Counted from the stretch's first letter, positions 26,554 to 34,885 are shown. The stretch is DNA of 50,433 bases from a bacterium (GCA_017471365.1 JAFUUC010000002.1:1-50433), one strand, 5' to 3'. Numbers and translations: made by a program. Notes: generated by a model from the sequence alone, not told the origin.

Positions 26554-27952
26554 AAATATTCCCTCTCAAATAACTGTATAACTTTTCAGACAAAGCTCTA
26601 AAACTATATTCTTTTATAATTGACATACTATCATAATTCTTTTTATTAGAAACTGAGTTTTCTATCGATTTAGCCAATTCTTCAACTGACACCACCCCAT
26701 TTACTAAATGGCAATACTGTTCTTGATCTTTTGCGACAAAACCATTGCTGGTCAATATATTCTGTCCCAAACCCAAAAGCTGTGAAACACAACCGGAACT
26801 TTCGCCGTGCGGATTTGGTCTTAATTGAATAGCAAGATCAACAGAGTTCATCAATGTATAAAGGTGATCAGTCTCAGGGCTGTCAACTATTTCAATAAAA
26901 TCACAATCTTTGGTATCAATCTTGTTTGCTTCATATCCGCAAATGATAAGTTTATAAGCATTATTAAATTTTTTATTTAGCAAAATAATCGCTTCAACTA
27001 TTGCATCTGATAATTTTGACTTACCCGGAACACCAAAACTTGCAACAACATATTTATACTTACCTTTGCTCAGATCTTTCTTTTCTGCAACGATTTCTTC
27101 CACCGGCAAAAACATAACTTCAATGTTTAATTTTTCATATTCTTCCGGTGTTAATTCCGCCTGAATAAGGTCTTTTGCCCGTTCATTGTTGACAAAAATT
27201 TTCCTAATACCTGTTAAATTAATCAATGCACGAATACCAAAAACATTATTAGACATTGCAAAATTGTAAGTATCAGAATTAACTGTATCGATATCTTTCA
27301 AATATTCCGGATACCATTCTTTAATAAAAATTCTCCAAAATCTTGTAGCTTTGAAAAGTCCTGTCAACAAAGTTTCATGCAAATACAACGCTCTGTTTTC
27401 GTCGCCTTTTGATTTAATAGCTTCTTCCAATATCATCCTGTGGTGCCAACTATTACCCAAAACAAAAATTCTATAACCGTATTTTTCTTTTTCATTTGCC
27501 TTGTCATAAAAACTCAATGGAAAAACATTTGAAACTCGACCATCATCAAGCAAGTAATCATAATCACCAAAAGTTTTTATATCAGAAAAAATATCATATT
27601 TATCTTGCTCAACAATATGAGTTTTGTAAGTATAATGTGCAACACCGGTAGTTTCAGGAGGTAATACAGAAAAGATTGCAATTTTCTTATTTTTTGTCTC
27701 AGGATTTCTGAAATTTAGTATTTTCACCGCTTTATTTAATTGATATTTGGAATCATTCTCTTGCAATTCTTTAAGGTTTTTAGAATCTTGATAATACGGA
27801 AGCTTAAATTTTAAAATTTTCAGTCCTAAAAGAAAAATCTGCATATCTCCAGTATCCCATTTGACTTTTACAAATGGGATACCAAAAATATAACGTTTAA
27901 TCTTGCAATTAGAAACCGTTTTTTTAAAACCTAAAATTTCCTTTAATTTCAA
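26546..27952 (-). CDS. Glycosyltransferase, GT-B-like
   Basis: 468 aa. The N-terminus has two copies of the short linker motif seen in several glycan enzymes (KRYIFGIPFVKVKW and LLGLKILKFK). The central part (IAIFSVLPPETTGVAHYTYK) starts the N-terminal GT-B lobe, and the C-terminal lobe shows KYVVASFGVPGKSK, KLIICGYEANK, QLRPNPHGESSGCVSQLLGLG and a final FRALSEKLYSYL, consistent with a GT4-like family. Specificity cannot be inferred. Between gmd and the GT8 fusion, tightly spaced. Confidence 0.82.
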   Translation of the reverse strand: MKLKEILGFKKTVSNCKIKRYIFGIPFVKVKWDTGDMQIFLLGLKILKFKLPYYQDSKNLKELQENDSKYQLNKAVKILNFRNPETKNKKIAIFSVLPPETTGVAHYTYKTHIVEQDKYDIFSDIKTFGDYDYLLDDGRVSNVFPLSFYDKANEKEKYGYRIFVLGNSWHHRMILEEAIKSKGDENRALYLHETLLTGLFKATRFWRIFIKEWYPEYLKDIDTVNSDTYNFAMSNNVFGIRALINLTGIRKIFVNNERAKDLIQAELTPEEYEKLNIEVMFLPVEEIVAEKKDLSKGKYKYVVASFGVPGKSKLSDAIVEAIILLNKKFNNAYKLIICGYEANKIDTKDCDFIEIVDSPETDHLYTLMNSVDLAIQLRPNPHGESSGCVSQLLGLGQNILTSNGFVAKDQEQYCHLVNGVVSVEELAKSIENSVSNKKNYDSMSIIKEYSFRALSEKLYSYLRGNIYD

Positions 27953-27965
27953 GATTTTACCCTCT

Positions 27966-29009
27966 TTATACTAAAGATAATTTATCACTTTTCATGCGTT
28001 CAATATCTTTTTCCATCATCATCTTACAAAGTCCTTCGTAGGAAACTTTTCTTTTCCAACCAAGAATCTTTTCAGCTTTTGAAGGATCACCGATAAGGAT
28101 ATCAACTTCAGCAGGTCTGAAGAATTTAGGGTTAACTTTAACAACAGTTTTACCGGTTTTTCTGTCAACACCAACTTCATTAACACCTTCACCCTGCCAT
28201 TCAATATCGAATCCTGCCACTCTTCCAGCAACTTCGACAAAATCCCTGATCGGATGAGTTTCACCTGTTGAAAGAACATATGTATCAGGTTTTTCCTGTT
28301 GAAGCATCAACCACATACCTTCAACATAATCACCTGCAAATCCCCAATCTCTTTTGGCATCAAGGTTACCCAGTTCTAAAGGAGCATCAGTTTTGCCGGT
28401 CACAAGCTGAGCAAAGTGGTCTGTAATCTTTCTTGTAACAAACTCTTTTCCTCTCATAGGACTTTCATGGTTAAACAAAATACCTGAACAAGCAAAAATA
28501 CCAAAACTTTCTCTATAATTTACGGTCATCCAGTGTGCCATTAATTTTGCACAACCATATGGACTTCTCGGATAAAACGGAGTAGTTTCGCATTGTGGAA
28601 TCGCTTGAACTTTTCCAAACATTTCAGAAGTTGAAGCCTGATAAAATTTTGTATTTGGTGAAAATTCTCTTATTGCTTCTAAAATATACAATGGTCCCAT
28701 ACCGTCAGCCTGAGCTGAATAAACCGGCTCAGCCCAAGAAGCTGCGACAAAAGATTGAGCTGCCAAATTGTAAAATTCATCCGGCTGATAATTTTTCAAA
28801 AGTCTACAAATATTTGAAAATTCTAACAACTCAAAATCTACAAGTTCAACCTGATCAAAAATCCCGTGTTCTCTCAATTTTGAGAAAGTATCAGTTGCAC
28901 CGCGTCTGTACAAACCAATAACCCTGTATCCTTTTCCCAACAAGAATTTCGCAAGATATCCGCCATCTTGCCCGGTAATACCAGTAATCATAGCTGTTTT
29001 TTGTGTCAT
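27966..29009 (-). CDS. gmd: GDP-mannose 4,6-dehydratase
   Basis: 347 aa short-chain dehydrogenase/reductase. NADP-binding ITGITGQDGGYLAKFLL, catalytic Ser/Thr near STSEMFG, YxxxK in SPYGCAKLMAHWM, FNHESPMRG and RDWGFAGDYVEGMW. It makes GDP-4-keto-6-deoxy-D-mannose, the branch point to GDP-fucose, GDP-rhamnose or perosamine. No fcl, rmd or per gene follows here, so the final sugar is undecided. SD AAGGAGA precedes ATG, which overlaps the upstream GT4 stop by 4 bases. Confidence 0.96.
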   Translation of the reverse strand: MTQKTAMITGITGQDGGYLAKFLLGKGYRVIGLYRRGATDTFSKLREHGIFDQVELVDFELLEFSNICRLLKNYQPDEFYNLAAQSFVAASWAEPVYSAQADGMGPLYILEAIREFSPNTKFYQASTSEMFGKVQAIPQCETTPFYPRSPYGCAKLMAHWMTVNYRESFGIFACSGILFNHESPMRGKEFVTRKITDHFAQLVTGKTDAPLELGNLDAKRDWGFAGDYVEGMWLMLQQEKPDTYVLSTGETHPIRDFVEVAGRVAGFDIEWQGEGVNEVGVDRKTGKTVVKVNPKFFRPAEVDILIGDPSKAEKILGWKRKVSYEGLCKMMMEKDIERMKSDKLSLV

Positions 29010-30286
29010 AATTTTCTCCTTTTTTCCTCATTTTTATACATTATATCTACTATATTTTTAACGGTTTTTCCCCATGAAAATTCTTTAGATCTTTCAAATC
29101 CCCTTTTTCTATTTTCTTCACGCAGCTTAGAATTAAAATAATACTTTTCGTAAGCTTCTACATGCTGCTCGTCACTGTTCCAGTCTACCATGACAGCAGT
29201 ATCTTCCACAACCTCCGGTAAAGATGATGAATTTGACACCACAACAGGACAAGCACAACTCATAGCTTCCAAAGGAGGTAAACCAAAACCCTCATACATT
29301 GAAGTGTAAACAAACCACTCAGCACCACTGTATAATGCCGGCAAATCCTCGTCTTCAACATATCCCGCCCTTAAAATTTTGTCTTTGTAATTGTCAAAAT
29401 TACTAAATTCTTTTTCTAACTCAAACAAAAAATTTTCCCAAGAGCCACCCCCCAAAACAAAATACAAATCCTCAATATTATTTTTTTGAAGAAAATGTAT
29501 AAATGTCTTAACAGCTCTAATTAAATTTTTGCGAGGCTCAAGTGTACATAAGCTAAACACATATTTTGCATTTTCAGGTATATTGTATTTCCCCTTAACT
29601 TCTCTAATTCTTTCAAGCGTTTGAGGTTTAAAATGTTCATCGCTCGCCAGCAAAATTGAATTTACATGATCAGGATTAATAATCGAAAAATGCGTAAGAA
29701 AATCTCTTTTTGTACATTCTGAAATCGGGAAATAATAGTCCTTTGAATTTAAAGAATTTAATAATCTTGCATGCCAACTATTCTTGTCATGGTGAGGATA
29801 AAATTCGGGGAACAATACCGGAATTAAATCATATAATATAAGATATCTATCAAGGTTAGATGCATTTTCAACTTCCTGCGGAATACAATGTACCGGCGAA
29901 AAATATACATCAAAGTTTTTATATTTATTTTTTTGAATTAATTTTACAAAAGGCGAAAGAAAACCAGATAAAATTTGATATATAAACTTTTTAAAATATT
30001 TCTTATTATCACGAGCTTTTGTCCTGCGGAATTTATAGTTTTCATACGATTTTACAATCGGATTTTTTTTATCCCAAACAAAGAACTCAAAATCAAAATC
30101 CGGTAAATACTTTTTTACAACTTTTTCAATTATTTCTTTATCTTTTTCAGTGCAAGACAAAGTAACATTTTGAGTTTTAGTAAGTTCTTTTAAAACATTA
30201 AATGCAACAAAATACAGCCCACTTCTTGCAGACGTTTTTTCAAAACCTATTTGTAACATCGTTGCATCAAATAATATTTTTAGCAT
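29006..30286 (-). CDS. Glycosyltransferase family 4
   Basis: 426 aa. C-terminal nucleotide-sugar lobe shows KYVFSLCTLEPRKNLIRAV, LPALYSGAEWFVYTSMYEGFG and the E-x7-E block EGFGLPPLEAMSCACPVVVS, SSLPEVV. N-terminal lobe less conserved (DYYFPISECTKRDFLTHF). Family members include mannosyl-, glucosyl- and rhamnosyltransferases; with GDP-mannose enzymes beside it, a mannose or deoxymannose donor is plausible. Overlaps the GT32 gene by 7 bases and gmd by 4. Confidence 0.9.
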   Translation of the reverse strand: MLKILFDATMLQIGFEKTSARSGLYFVAFNVLKELTKTQNVTLSCTEKDKEIIEKVVKKYLPDFDFEFFVWDKKNPIVKSYENYKFRRTKARDNKKYFKKFIYQILSGFLSPFVKLIQKNKYKNFDVYFSPVHCIPQEVENASNLDRYLILYDLIPVLFPEFYPHHDKNSWHARLLNSLNSKDYYFPISECTKRDFLTHFSIINPDHVNSILLASDEHFKPQTLERIREVKGKYNIPENAKYVFSLCTLEPRKNLIRAVKTFIHFLQKNNIEDLYFVLGGGSWENFLFELEKEFSNFDNYKDKILRAGYVEDEDLPALYSGAEWFVYTSMYEGFGLPPLEAMSCACPVVVSNSSSLPEVVEDTAVMVDWNSDEQHVEAYEKYYFNSKLREENRKRGFERSKEFSWGKTVKNIVDIMYKNEEKRRKL

Positions 30287-31209
30287 TTACCCCTTAAAAA
30301 ACCTTCTATTTTTTCTCTTAATCTGCGTCTACAACCTTTAATCGGCACAAAAAACGTTAACAACTTTGCAATAAACTTTGCTTTTCTGTATAAAAATCTT
30401 TTACACAAACAACTATACCTGAAAGATTCAACCTCATCAATATTTTTTTGCATTTTTTCGCCCCACCAGGAAGCTTGGTTCCAATGAATTGCTACAGTAT
30501 TTTCACTAAAAGCATCCATTTTAAATTCATTCCAGGAAGGACAAAAATATTCGCAAGGATAAACAAAAATTCCATATTGAGAATTTTCATAAATTTTTTG
30601 ATTTTTATATAAATCTATTTTATCTAGTTTATTGGTCCAAACCTCAGGATTGTAATACTTCTGAGCCAACTCGTCATAACCTTCGTTATACGAAATTCTA
30701 TTAAACCCCGTAAGTTTTTTTAAATGTTTAGACAACAAAATCGGATCAATAAAATAATCCACCTTGAAAACTTCATCCGAATTGTAAAAATCCAATGAAG
30801 TTTTAAACATAATATGCCCTTTTTCGCCGCCCATAACAGCAGATTCTAAAATATTTTCACCGTTTAAAATATCACCTTCTATGCTACAGAAAAACGGTTT
30901 ATCCAAATATTTATCAAAATTACCTACAAGCTGTACATCCGTATCAAGGTAAATTCCCCCATAATGATATAAAGCATAATGTCTCACATAATCCGCAACA
31001 AAAGCCCACATTTTTCGCTTATAACATTCTCTCAAAAATTTTGAATCTTTAAGCATTTGCTGAAATTCCGACATTTCACAATGCCAAAGTTTTATTTTAT
31101 AATCAGGGCAATATTTTAACCACGATGCATAACAAAGACGGAAAATTGAATTATCACCCTTTTCCCATATATCAACATTATCAAAAAAGTAATGAATTAT
31201 TTTTTCCAT
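30280..31209 (-). CDS. GT32-type glycosyltransferase (DXD sugar-binding protein)
   Basis: 309 aa from ATG 31209 (MEKIIHYFFDN), the usual opening of this family; an ATG at 31275 would add a non-homologous 22 residues. Visible: IIHYFF, YKIKLWHCEM, KRKMWAFVADYVRHYALYHYGGIYLDTDVQLV, where DTD is the metal-binding motif. C-terminus is basic (CRRRLREKIEGFLRGK). Members include capsular polysaccharide and LPS transferases. First gene of the glycan operon. An AAGGAGAG lies about 20 bases upstream, which is far for an SD. Confidence 0.85.
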   Translation of the reverse strand: MEKIIHYFFDNVDIWEKGDNSIFRLCYASWLKYCPDYKIKLWHCEMSEFQQMLKDSKFLRECYKRKMWAFVADYVRHYALYHYGGIYLDTDVQLVGNFDKYLDKPFFCSIEGDILNGENILESAVMGGEKGHIMFKTSLDFYNSDEVFKVDYFIDPILLSKHLKKLTGFNRISYNEGYDELAQKYYNPEVWTNKLDKIDLYKNQKIYENSQYGIFVYPCEYFCPSWNEFKMDAFSENTVAIHWNQASWWGEKMQKNIDEVESFRYSCLCKRFLYRKAKFIAKLLTFFVPIKGCRRRLREKIEGFLRGKC

Positions 31210-31302
31210 AAAACTAAAAACTAAGAAATACTCTCCTTGCCCTAAGATAGCAAAAACACGATAAAATGAAAGCATTTGTTAATTTTTATATACCGTTAAT
31301 AT

Positions 31303-31331
31303 TTGCAATTTTTCCCTATTACTTTTAGTAT
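31303..31331 (+). promoter_or_regulatory. Promoter of the aldo/keto reductase operon
   Basis: TTGCAA (31303-31308), 17-base spacer, TAGTAT (31326-31331), then leader with AAGGAGG before ATG 31352. Confidence 0.5.
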
Positions 31332-31351
31332 AGGTACGTAAGGAGGTTATT

Positions 31352-32344
31352 ATGCAATATGTAAAATTAGGAAACACCGGTGTTGATGTTTCAAGGATTT
31401 GTCTTGGTTGCATGAGTTTTGGCAAACCTGGTTCAGAAAATGGAGTTTTTCCTTGGGCTAAAGACTTTGAAGCTTCTAAACCAATTTTCAAAAAAGCTAT
31501 TGATTTAGGTATCAATTACTTTGACACTGCAAATGTTTATCAACTCGGAACTTCGGAAGAAATTACCGGTAAATTAATCAGAGAGTATGGTCTTGACCGT
31601 GATGAAATAGTTGTTGCGACTAAAGTACACTTCGCAATGAGAGAGGGCAAACCTAACGGAGCCGGATCTTCTCGTAAAAATATTATGGCTGAAATTGACC
31701 ATTCTTTAAAGAGGTTAGGACTTGATTATGTTGACCTTTATCAAATTCACAGACTTGACCACGAAACACCAATGGAAGAAATTATGGAAGCTTTGCACGA
31801 CGTCGTAAAATCCGGTAAAGCAAGATATATTGGTGCTTCAACAATGTTTGCCTGGGAGTTTGAAAGGTTAAATCAAATTGCTGAAAGAAACGGCTGGACA
31901 AAATTTGTATCTATGCAAAACCAGTATAATCTCATATATAGAGAAGAAGAACGTGAAATGATGCCTCTTTGTCAGGATAGAAAAATAGCCGTAATTCCTT
32001 GGTCTCCACTAGCAGGTGGAAGATGTGCCCACCCTTGGGGAACAATTACTGAAAGAAACAAAGTTGATGCAGTGTCACCTGTGGTATGGGGTGCAACAGA
32101 TACTCAAGACAAAGTGGTTGTTGATAATCTTGAAAAAATCGCCTCCGAACTCGGATATTCAATGGCACAAGTTTCACTTGCCTGGATGTTATCAAAACCA
32201 TATGTAACATCACCAATAGTTGGTTGTACTTCAGCAAGGCACGTTGAAGAAGCTGTGCAAGCTATCGATATCAAACTTAGCGATGAAACAATAAAAGCTC
32301 TAGAAGCTCCATATGTTCCACATATTAAGACAGGATTATTTTAG
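31352..32344 (+). CDS. Aldo/keto reductase
   Basis: 330 aa, NADPH-dependent oxidoreductase of the YajO/Tas-type. Visible: VKLGNTGVDVSRICLGCMSFG, the catalytic Asp-Tyr block INYFDTANVYQLG, Lys in VATKVHF, His in DLYQIHRLDH, RYIGAST, VIPWSPLAGG, and SPIVGCTS near the C-terminal cofactor site. Substrate unknown. AAGGAGG precedes ATG. The flavoprotein gene follows by 12 bases, so they probably share one message. Confidence 0.93.
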   Translation: MQYVKLGNTGVDVSRICLGCMSFGKPGSENGVFPWAKDFEASKPIFKKAIDLGINYFDTANVYQLGTSEEITGKLIREYGLDRDEIVVATKVHFAMREGKPNGAGSSRKNIMAEIDHSLKRLGLDYVDLYQIHRLDHETPMEEIMEALHDVVKSGKARYIGASTMFAWEFERLNQIAERNGWTKFVSMQNQYNLIYREEEREMMPLCQDRKIAVIPWSPLAGGRCAHPWGTITERNKVDAVSPVVWGATDTQDKVVVDNLEKIASELGYSMAQVSLAWMLSKPYVTSPIVGCTSARHVEEAVQAIDIKLSDETIKALEAPYVPHIKTGLF

Positions 32345-32356
32345 AAAGGAGACAAA

Positions 32357-32992
32357 ATGAAGGTATTATTATTCAATGGTTCACCACACAAAAACGGTTG
32401 TACATACACCGCTTTATCAGAAATATCTAAAACTTTGAAAGAAGAAGGGATCGATTCTGAAATTTTCCAGATTGGTATTGACCCAATTGCTGGTTGTAGA
32501 GCTTGTTATGCTTGTGGAAAAATTGGACGCTGTGTAATTAACGACAAAGTAAATGACTTCATTGATTATGCAAAAGATTTTGACGGATTTATTATTGGTT
32601 CACCTGTTCATTATGCTTCAGCTTGCGGTGGTGCAGTTTCTTTCCTAGACAGAGCATTCTTTACTGCATTCCAGTCCGGCAGAGGCGACGTATTCTTACA
32701 CAAACCGGGTGCAGCAGTAGTAAGTGCAAGACGTGCCGGGACAACTGCGACCTTTGATCAATTAAATAAGTACTTTACTATAACCCAAATGCCTATAATT
32801 TCCGGCAGATACTGGAATATGGTTCACGGAGCTACACCTGAACAGGTTCTTGAAGACAAGGAAGGACTTCAAAACATGAGAATACTTGCTCGTAACATGG
32901 CCTGGCATCTAAAGTGCAAACAAGCAGCAGATCAAGCCGGAATCCCTATGCCAAAGCAAGAAGATACCGTATTCACAAACTTTATAAGATAA
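32357..32992 (+). CDS. Flavodoxin-fold iron-sulfur flavoprotein / FMN reductase
   Basis: 211 aa. FMN-binding start VLLFNGSPHKNGCTYTAL, then a compact cysteine motif CRACYACGKIGRC (C-x2-C-x2-C-x5-C), as in Fe-S flavoproteins and related NADPH-dependent FMN reductases, and IIGSPVHYASACGGAVSFLDR. Such proteins pass electrons between reduced carriers and small acceptors; here perhaps with the aldo/keto reductase. A good SD (AAAGGAGA) precedes ATG; the gene ends at a strong terminator. Confidence 0.88.
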   Translation: MKVLLFNGSPHKNGCTYTALSEISKTLKEEGIDSEIFQIGIDPIAGCRACYACGKIGRCVINDKVNDFIDYAKDFDGFIIGSPVHYASACGGAVSFLDRAFFTAFQSGRGDVFLHKPGAAVVSARRAGTTATFDQLNKYFTITQMPIISGRYWNMVHGATPEQVLEDKEGLQNMRILARNMAWHLKCKQAADQAGIPMPKQEDTVFTNFIR

Positions 32993-32996
32993 TAAC

Positions 32997-33027
32997 AAAA
33001 ACCGGAATAAATTTATTCCGGTTTTTA
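32997..33027. terminator. Bidirectional rho-independent terminator
   Basis: Fifteen-base arms (AAAAACCGGAATAAA and its complement) form a perfect hairpin with terminal A- and T-runs, between the flavoprotein gene and the convergent gene at 33040. Confidence 0.9.
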
Positions 33028-33039
33028 TAATTCAATTTT

Positions 33040-33363
33040 TTATTTTACAAATCTTTTAATATTAGTTATTCTTATTTTATTTAAACTATCTCTTATACTT
33101 TGCTGTCCGGCTTTATAGCCTTCTTTATAAAAGCTGTCTGTTCTGAGGGAATCTTTCATTTGCAAATATTCTCTACGCCAAACATCATGATATTTCCCTC
33201 CGGTTTGCTCCATTACTCTGCGATAACGATTAGGATCAACGTGTTCAATTTCCTGTTGATACTCTTTTTTGTAATGATTATCACAGGATCTTTGTGCAAC
33301 AGCAATAAGAGTCCAAGCTAAAGCAGCCATTCCTAATACTCGATATTGTCTGGGTATACGCAT
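33040..33363 (-). CDS. Small membrane-anchored or exported hypothetical protein, 107 aa
   Basis: Starts at ATG 33363 (MRIPRQYRVLGMAALAW) with AAAGGAG 8 bases upstream, better than the upstream start at 33408. One hydrophobic N-terminal stretch (VLGMAALAWTLIAVAQ) could be a signal or an anchor, followed by a highly charged helical domain (HYKKEYQQEIEHVDPNRYRRVMEQTGGKYHD, outline) ending in KRFVK. Family not recognised. Borders the repeat patch at 33.4 kb. Confidence 0.65.
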   Translation of the reverse strand: MRIPRQYRVLGMAALAWTLIAVAQRSCDNHYKKEYQQEIEHVDPNRYRRVMEQTGGKYHDVWRREYLQMKDSLRTDSFYKEGYKAGQQSIRDSLNKIRITNIKRFVK

Positions 33364-33424
33364 ACAGTAAACTCCTTTATTTATGTGTATTTTAACATAA
33401 AAAATCAATTATGCCGCCAATACA

Positions 33425-33777
33425 GTCTTGAGTTGCTCGCAATAAACGGATCTGCCTATTTTGCTTTTAGTTGCTTTGAGTCGCAAGAGCAGTAGGTTGG
33501 GCATACTTGCCCAACAATTTGAAACCGAACCAAAACGGATGATTTTTTATTGGCTGAGATTTAGATTGTGGCTGGATTTTGCTAATTTGCTAAAATTTCA
33601 ATGTCCGTTCAAGTCCAAACAAAGTTCGTTATGGTTCATCTAGTTTTTGAATATTCAAACGACTTTCAACAGCTAAAACTCAAATGGATTGCCACGCTTC
33701 GCTCGCAATGACGAGAATGCCTTTCCGACCAAAGCGGACATTAAATCCCATTGCTCAAACTCCCAAACAAAGCTTCT
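33425..33777. repeat. Composite direct repeat, long copy
   Basis: Begins with a 23-base sequence (33425-33447, GTCTTGAGTTGCTCGC...) and ends with a 25-base sequence (33753-33777, GCTCAAACTCCCAAACAAAG...), both found exactly at the ends of the 119-base copy at 34711-34829. In between are ATTTTGCTTTT and other shared pieces, and extra sequence including a REP-like hairpin. No credible gene lies within; the open frames here are chance. Confidence 0.8.
33688..33709. repeat. REP-like imperfect palindrome
   Basis: ATTGCCACGCTTCGCTCGCAAT folds with ATTGC/GCAAT ends. It is the core of a repeat type that I recall from many bacterial genomes, often read as 'cgtcattgcgagcgaagcg'. Confidence 0.55.
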
Positions 33778-33805
33778 TGACAAAATGTCTGCTATAGAGT
33801 ACACT
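33777..33805 (+). promoter_or_regulatory. Toxin-antitoxin promoter, predicted leaderless start
   Basis: TTGACA (33777-33782), 17 bases, TACACT (33800-33805), then 6 bases to the toxin ATG. The first base of the -35 box is the last base of the long repeat copy. No SD is visible. Confidence 0.55.
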
Positions 33806-33811
33806 ATTAAT

Positions 33812-34135
33812 ATGGAGCAAAGAATTGTAAAAATTGTTCAACTATCTAACGGCAAAAGTCCATTTATTGATTGGCTTGAATCATTAGATAAAGTTACAAA
33901 ATCTCGTATTCAATCGAGGTTAACGAGATTATTAGAAAACAATTTTGGCGACCATAAGAGAATTGATAATGAAATATCTGAACTTAGGTTGAAATTTGGC
34001 TCAGGTTACAGAATTTATTACGCAGAAATTGATAATATTGTTGTCTTATTAATAACAGGCGGGAATAAATCAACACAAAGCAAAGATATCCAAAAAGCAA
34101 AAGAAATACTTCAAGAATGGAGAAATATACAATGA
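33812..34135 (+). CDS. RelE/ParE-superfamily (HigB-like) toxin
   Basis: 107 aa from ATG 33812 (MEQRIVKIVQLSNGKSPFI); longer in-frame starts run into the repeat. Visible: FIDWLESLDKVTKSRIQSRLTRLLENNFGDHK, ELRLKFGSGYRIYYAE, VVLLITGGNKSTQSKDIQKAKEI, the pattern of the 'addiction module killer/phage Gp49-like' group. Such toxins are ribosome-dependent mRNA nucleases. The gene precedes the antitoxin, as in higBA, and overlaps it by 4 bases. The AT-rich accessory setting between repeats suggests acquisition. Confidence 0.88.
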   Translation: MEQRIVKIVQLSNGKSPFIDWLESLDKVTKSRIQSRLTRLLENNFGDHKRIDNEISELRLKFGSGYRIYYAEIDNIVVLLITGGNKSTQSKDIQKAKEILQEWRNIQ

Positions 34136-34437
34136 AAAAACTTAAAAATACAATAGATTTAGAAAGTTATATAGTTAATAACTTAAAATCTGATGAAGAT
34201 ATTAAGTTATACTTAAATTCATGTCTAAAAGACTATTTAGAGGACGGCGATTTTAATTCATTCTATCGTGCGTTAGAAATTGTAATTAAAGCAAAGGATA
34301 CAATCGCAGGATTTGCGAAGAAAGTCGGCATGAGCAGAACTCACCTTTATAGTATTTTTAAATCAGAAAAAGAACCAAAATTTTCGACAATTGCAAAAAT
34401 ATTTCAAGAACTCGGCTATGAACTTAAAGTTGCTTAA
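34132..34437 (+). CDS. HigA-like antitoxin (addiction module antidote protein)
   Basis: 101 aa from ATG 34132, preceded by GGAGA inside the toxin gene and overlapping its stop (ATGA). N-terminal helical part (NTIDLESYIVNNLKSDEDIKLYLNS) and a C-terminal helix-turn-helix (DTIAGFAKKVGMSRTHLYSIFKSEKEPKFSTIAKIFQELGY, in outline). It is the cognate antitoxin and autorepressor; a hairpin terminator follows 44 bases downstream. Confidence 0.88.
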   Translation: MKKLKNTIDLESYIVNNLKSDEDIKLYLNSCLKDYLEDGDFNSFYRALEIVIKAKDTIAGFAKKVGMSRTHLYSIFKSEKEPKFSTIAKIFQELGYELKVA

Positions 34438-34480
34438 TTTTGGAATTCTCGAACTTACTAAAAATCAACAAACATAATAA

Positions 34481-34513
34481 AAGACAGGATAAAATTCTTA
34501 TCCTGTCCTTTAT
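34481..34513. terminator. Terminator of the toxin-antitoxin operon
   Basis: Ten-base perfect stem (34483-34492 and 34498-34507), AATTC loop, T-rich tail. A copy of the tRNA-Leu tail follows it, as it does at two other terminators in the patch. Confidence 0.8.
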
Positions 34514-34540
34514 TCATGAGCATGAAGATGCTTGAGTTGT
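34509..34540 (-). repeat. Degenerate tRNA-Leu 3'-end copy
   Basis: TTTATTCATGAGCATGAAGA followed by TGCTTGAG is a diverged copy of the 3' end of the tRNA-Leu gene and its flank at 34877-34901. Confidence 0.55.
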
Positions 34541-34653
34541 AGTTGAGAGCAGGAAGCTCGAAACGTACAAATCAAGTATGCCGATTTATCGGCTGACGAG
34601 AGTATTTCTGTTTCAACAAAACAGAAATACAACGAGTGTCTGATTGCTAATTT
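34541..34653. other. Noncoding spacer with two short hairpins
   Basis: No gene seen. CCGAT/ATCGG (34581-34592) and a 12-base perfect stem (34602-34613 with 34619-34630, loop CAACA) are present. They may be remnants of structured sequence; no T-run follows, so they are not simple terminators. Confidence 0.4.
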
Positions 34654-34689
34654 AAAAGAGGGTTAGACTTTTTGTCTTAACCCTCTTTT
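34654..34689. terminator. Hairpin terminator in the tRNA-Leu tail repeat
   Basis: AAAAGAGGGTTA-GAC pairs with GTC-TTAACCCTCTTTT around TTTTT (one small bulge). A- and T-runs flank it, and a tRNA-Leu tail copy adjoins it. Confidence 0.7.
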
Positions 34690-34695
34690 AAGTTT

Positions 34696-34829
34696 GGGCA
34701 TGAAGAGACTGTCTTGAGTTGCTCGCAATAAACTGGACTACGCATTTTGCTTTTTGTGGCTTTCAGCCACAAGCAAAATAGGCTCCGCCCTCTGCTCGCA
34801 ACTCGCTCAAACTCCCAAACAAAGCTTCT
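34696..34829. repeat. tRNA-Leu tail copy plus short copy of composite repeat
   Basis: 34696-34710 (GGGCATGAAGAGACT) is identical to 34887-34901, the 3' end of tRNA-Leu. It continues into the 119-base copy of the composite repeat (34711-34829), whose two ends match the long copy at 33425-33777 exactly. Confidence 0.75.
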
Positions 34830-34850
34830 CATCTCACTCAAACAAAGGAT

Positions 34851-34880
34851 AAAAGACGGTAACAAAAGTCACCGTCTTTT
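34851..34880 (-). terminator. tRNA-Leu terminator
   Basis: Ten-base perfect arms AAAAGACGGT / ACCGTCTTTT (34851-34860 and 34871-34880), 5 bases beyond the tRNA-Leu 3' end on the minus strand. Confidence 0.85.
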
Positions 34881-34885
34881 ATTCA

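Noticed and set aside
33461-33643. A 60-codon open frame in the long repeat copy
   Set aside because: No SD, no family resemblance, and it consists of repeat sequence shared with a noncoding second copy.
34581-34630. Two short hairpins as possible small RNA
   Set aside because: No promoter or T-run could be assigned and the region is repeat-derived.
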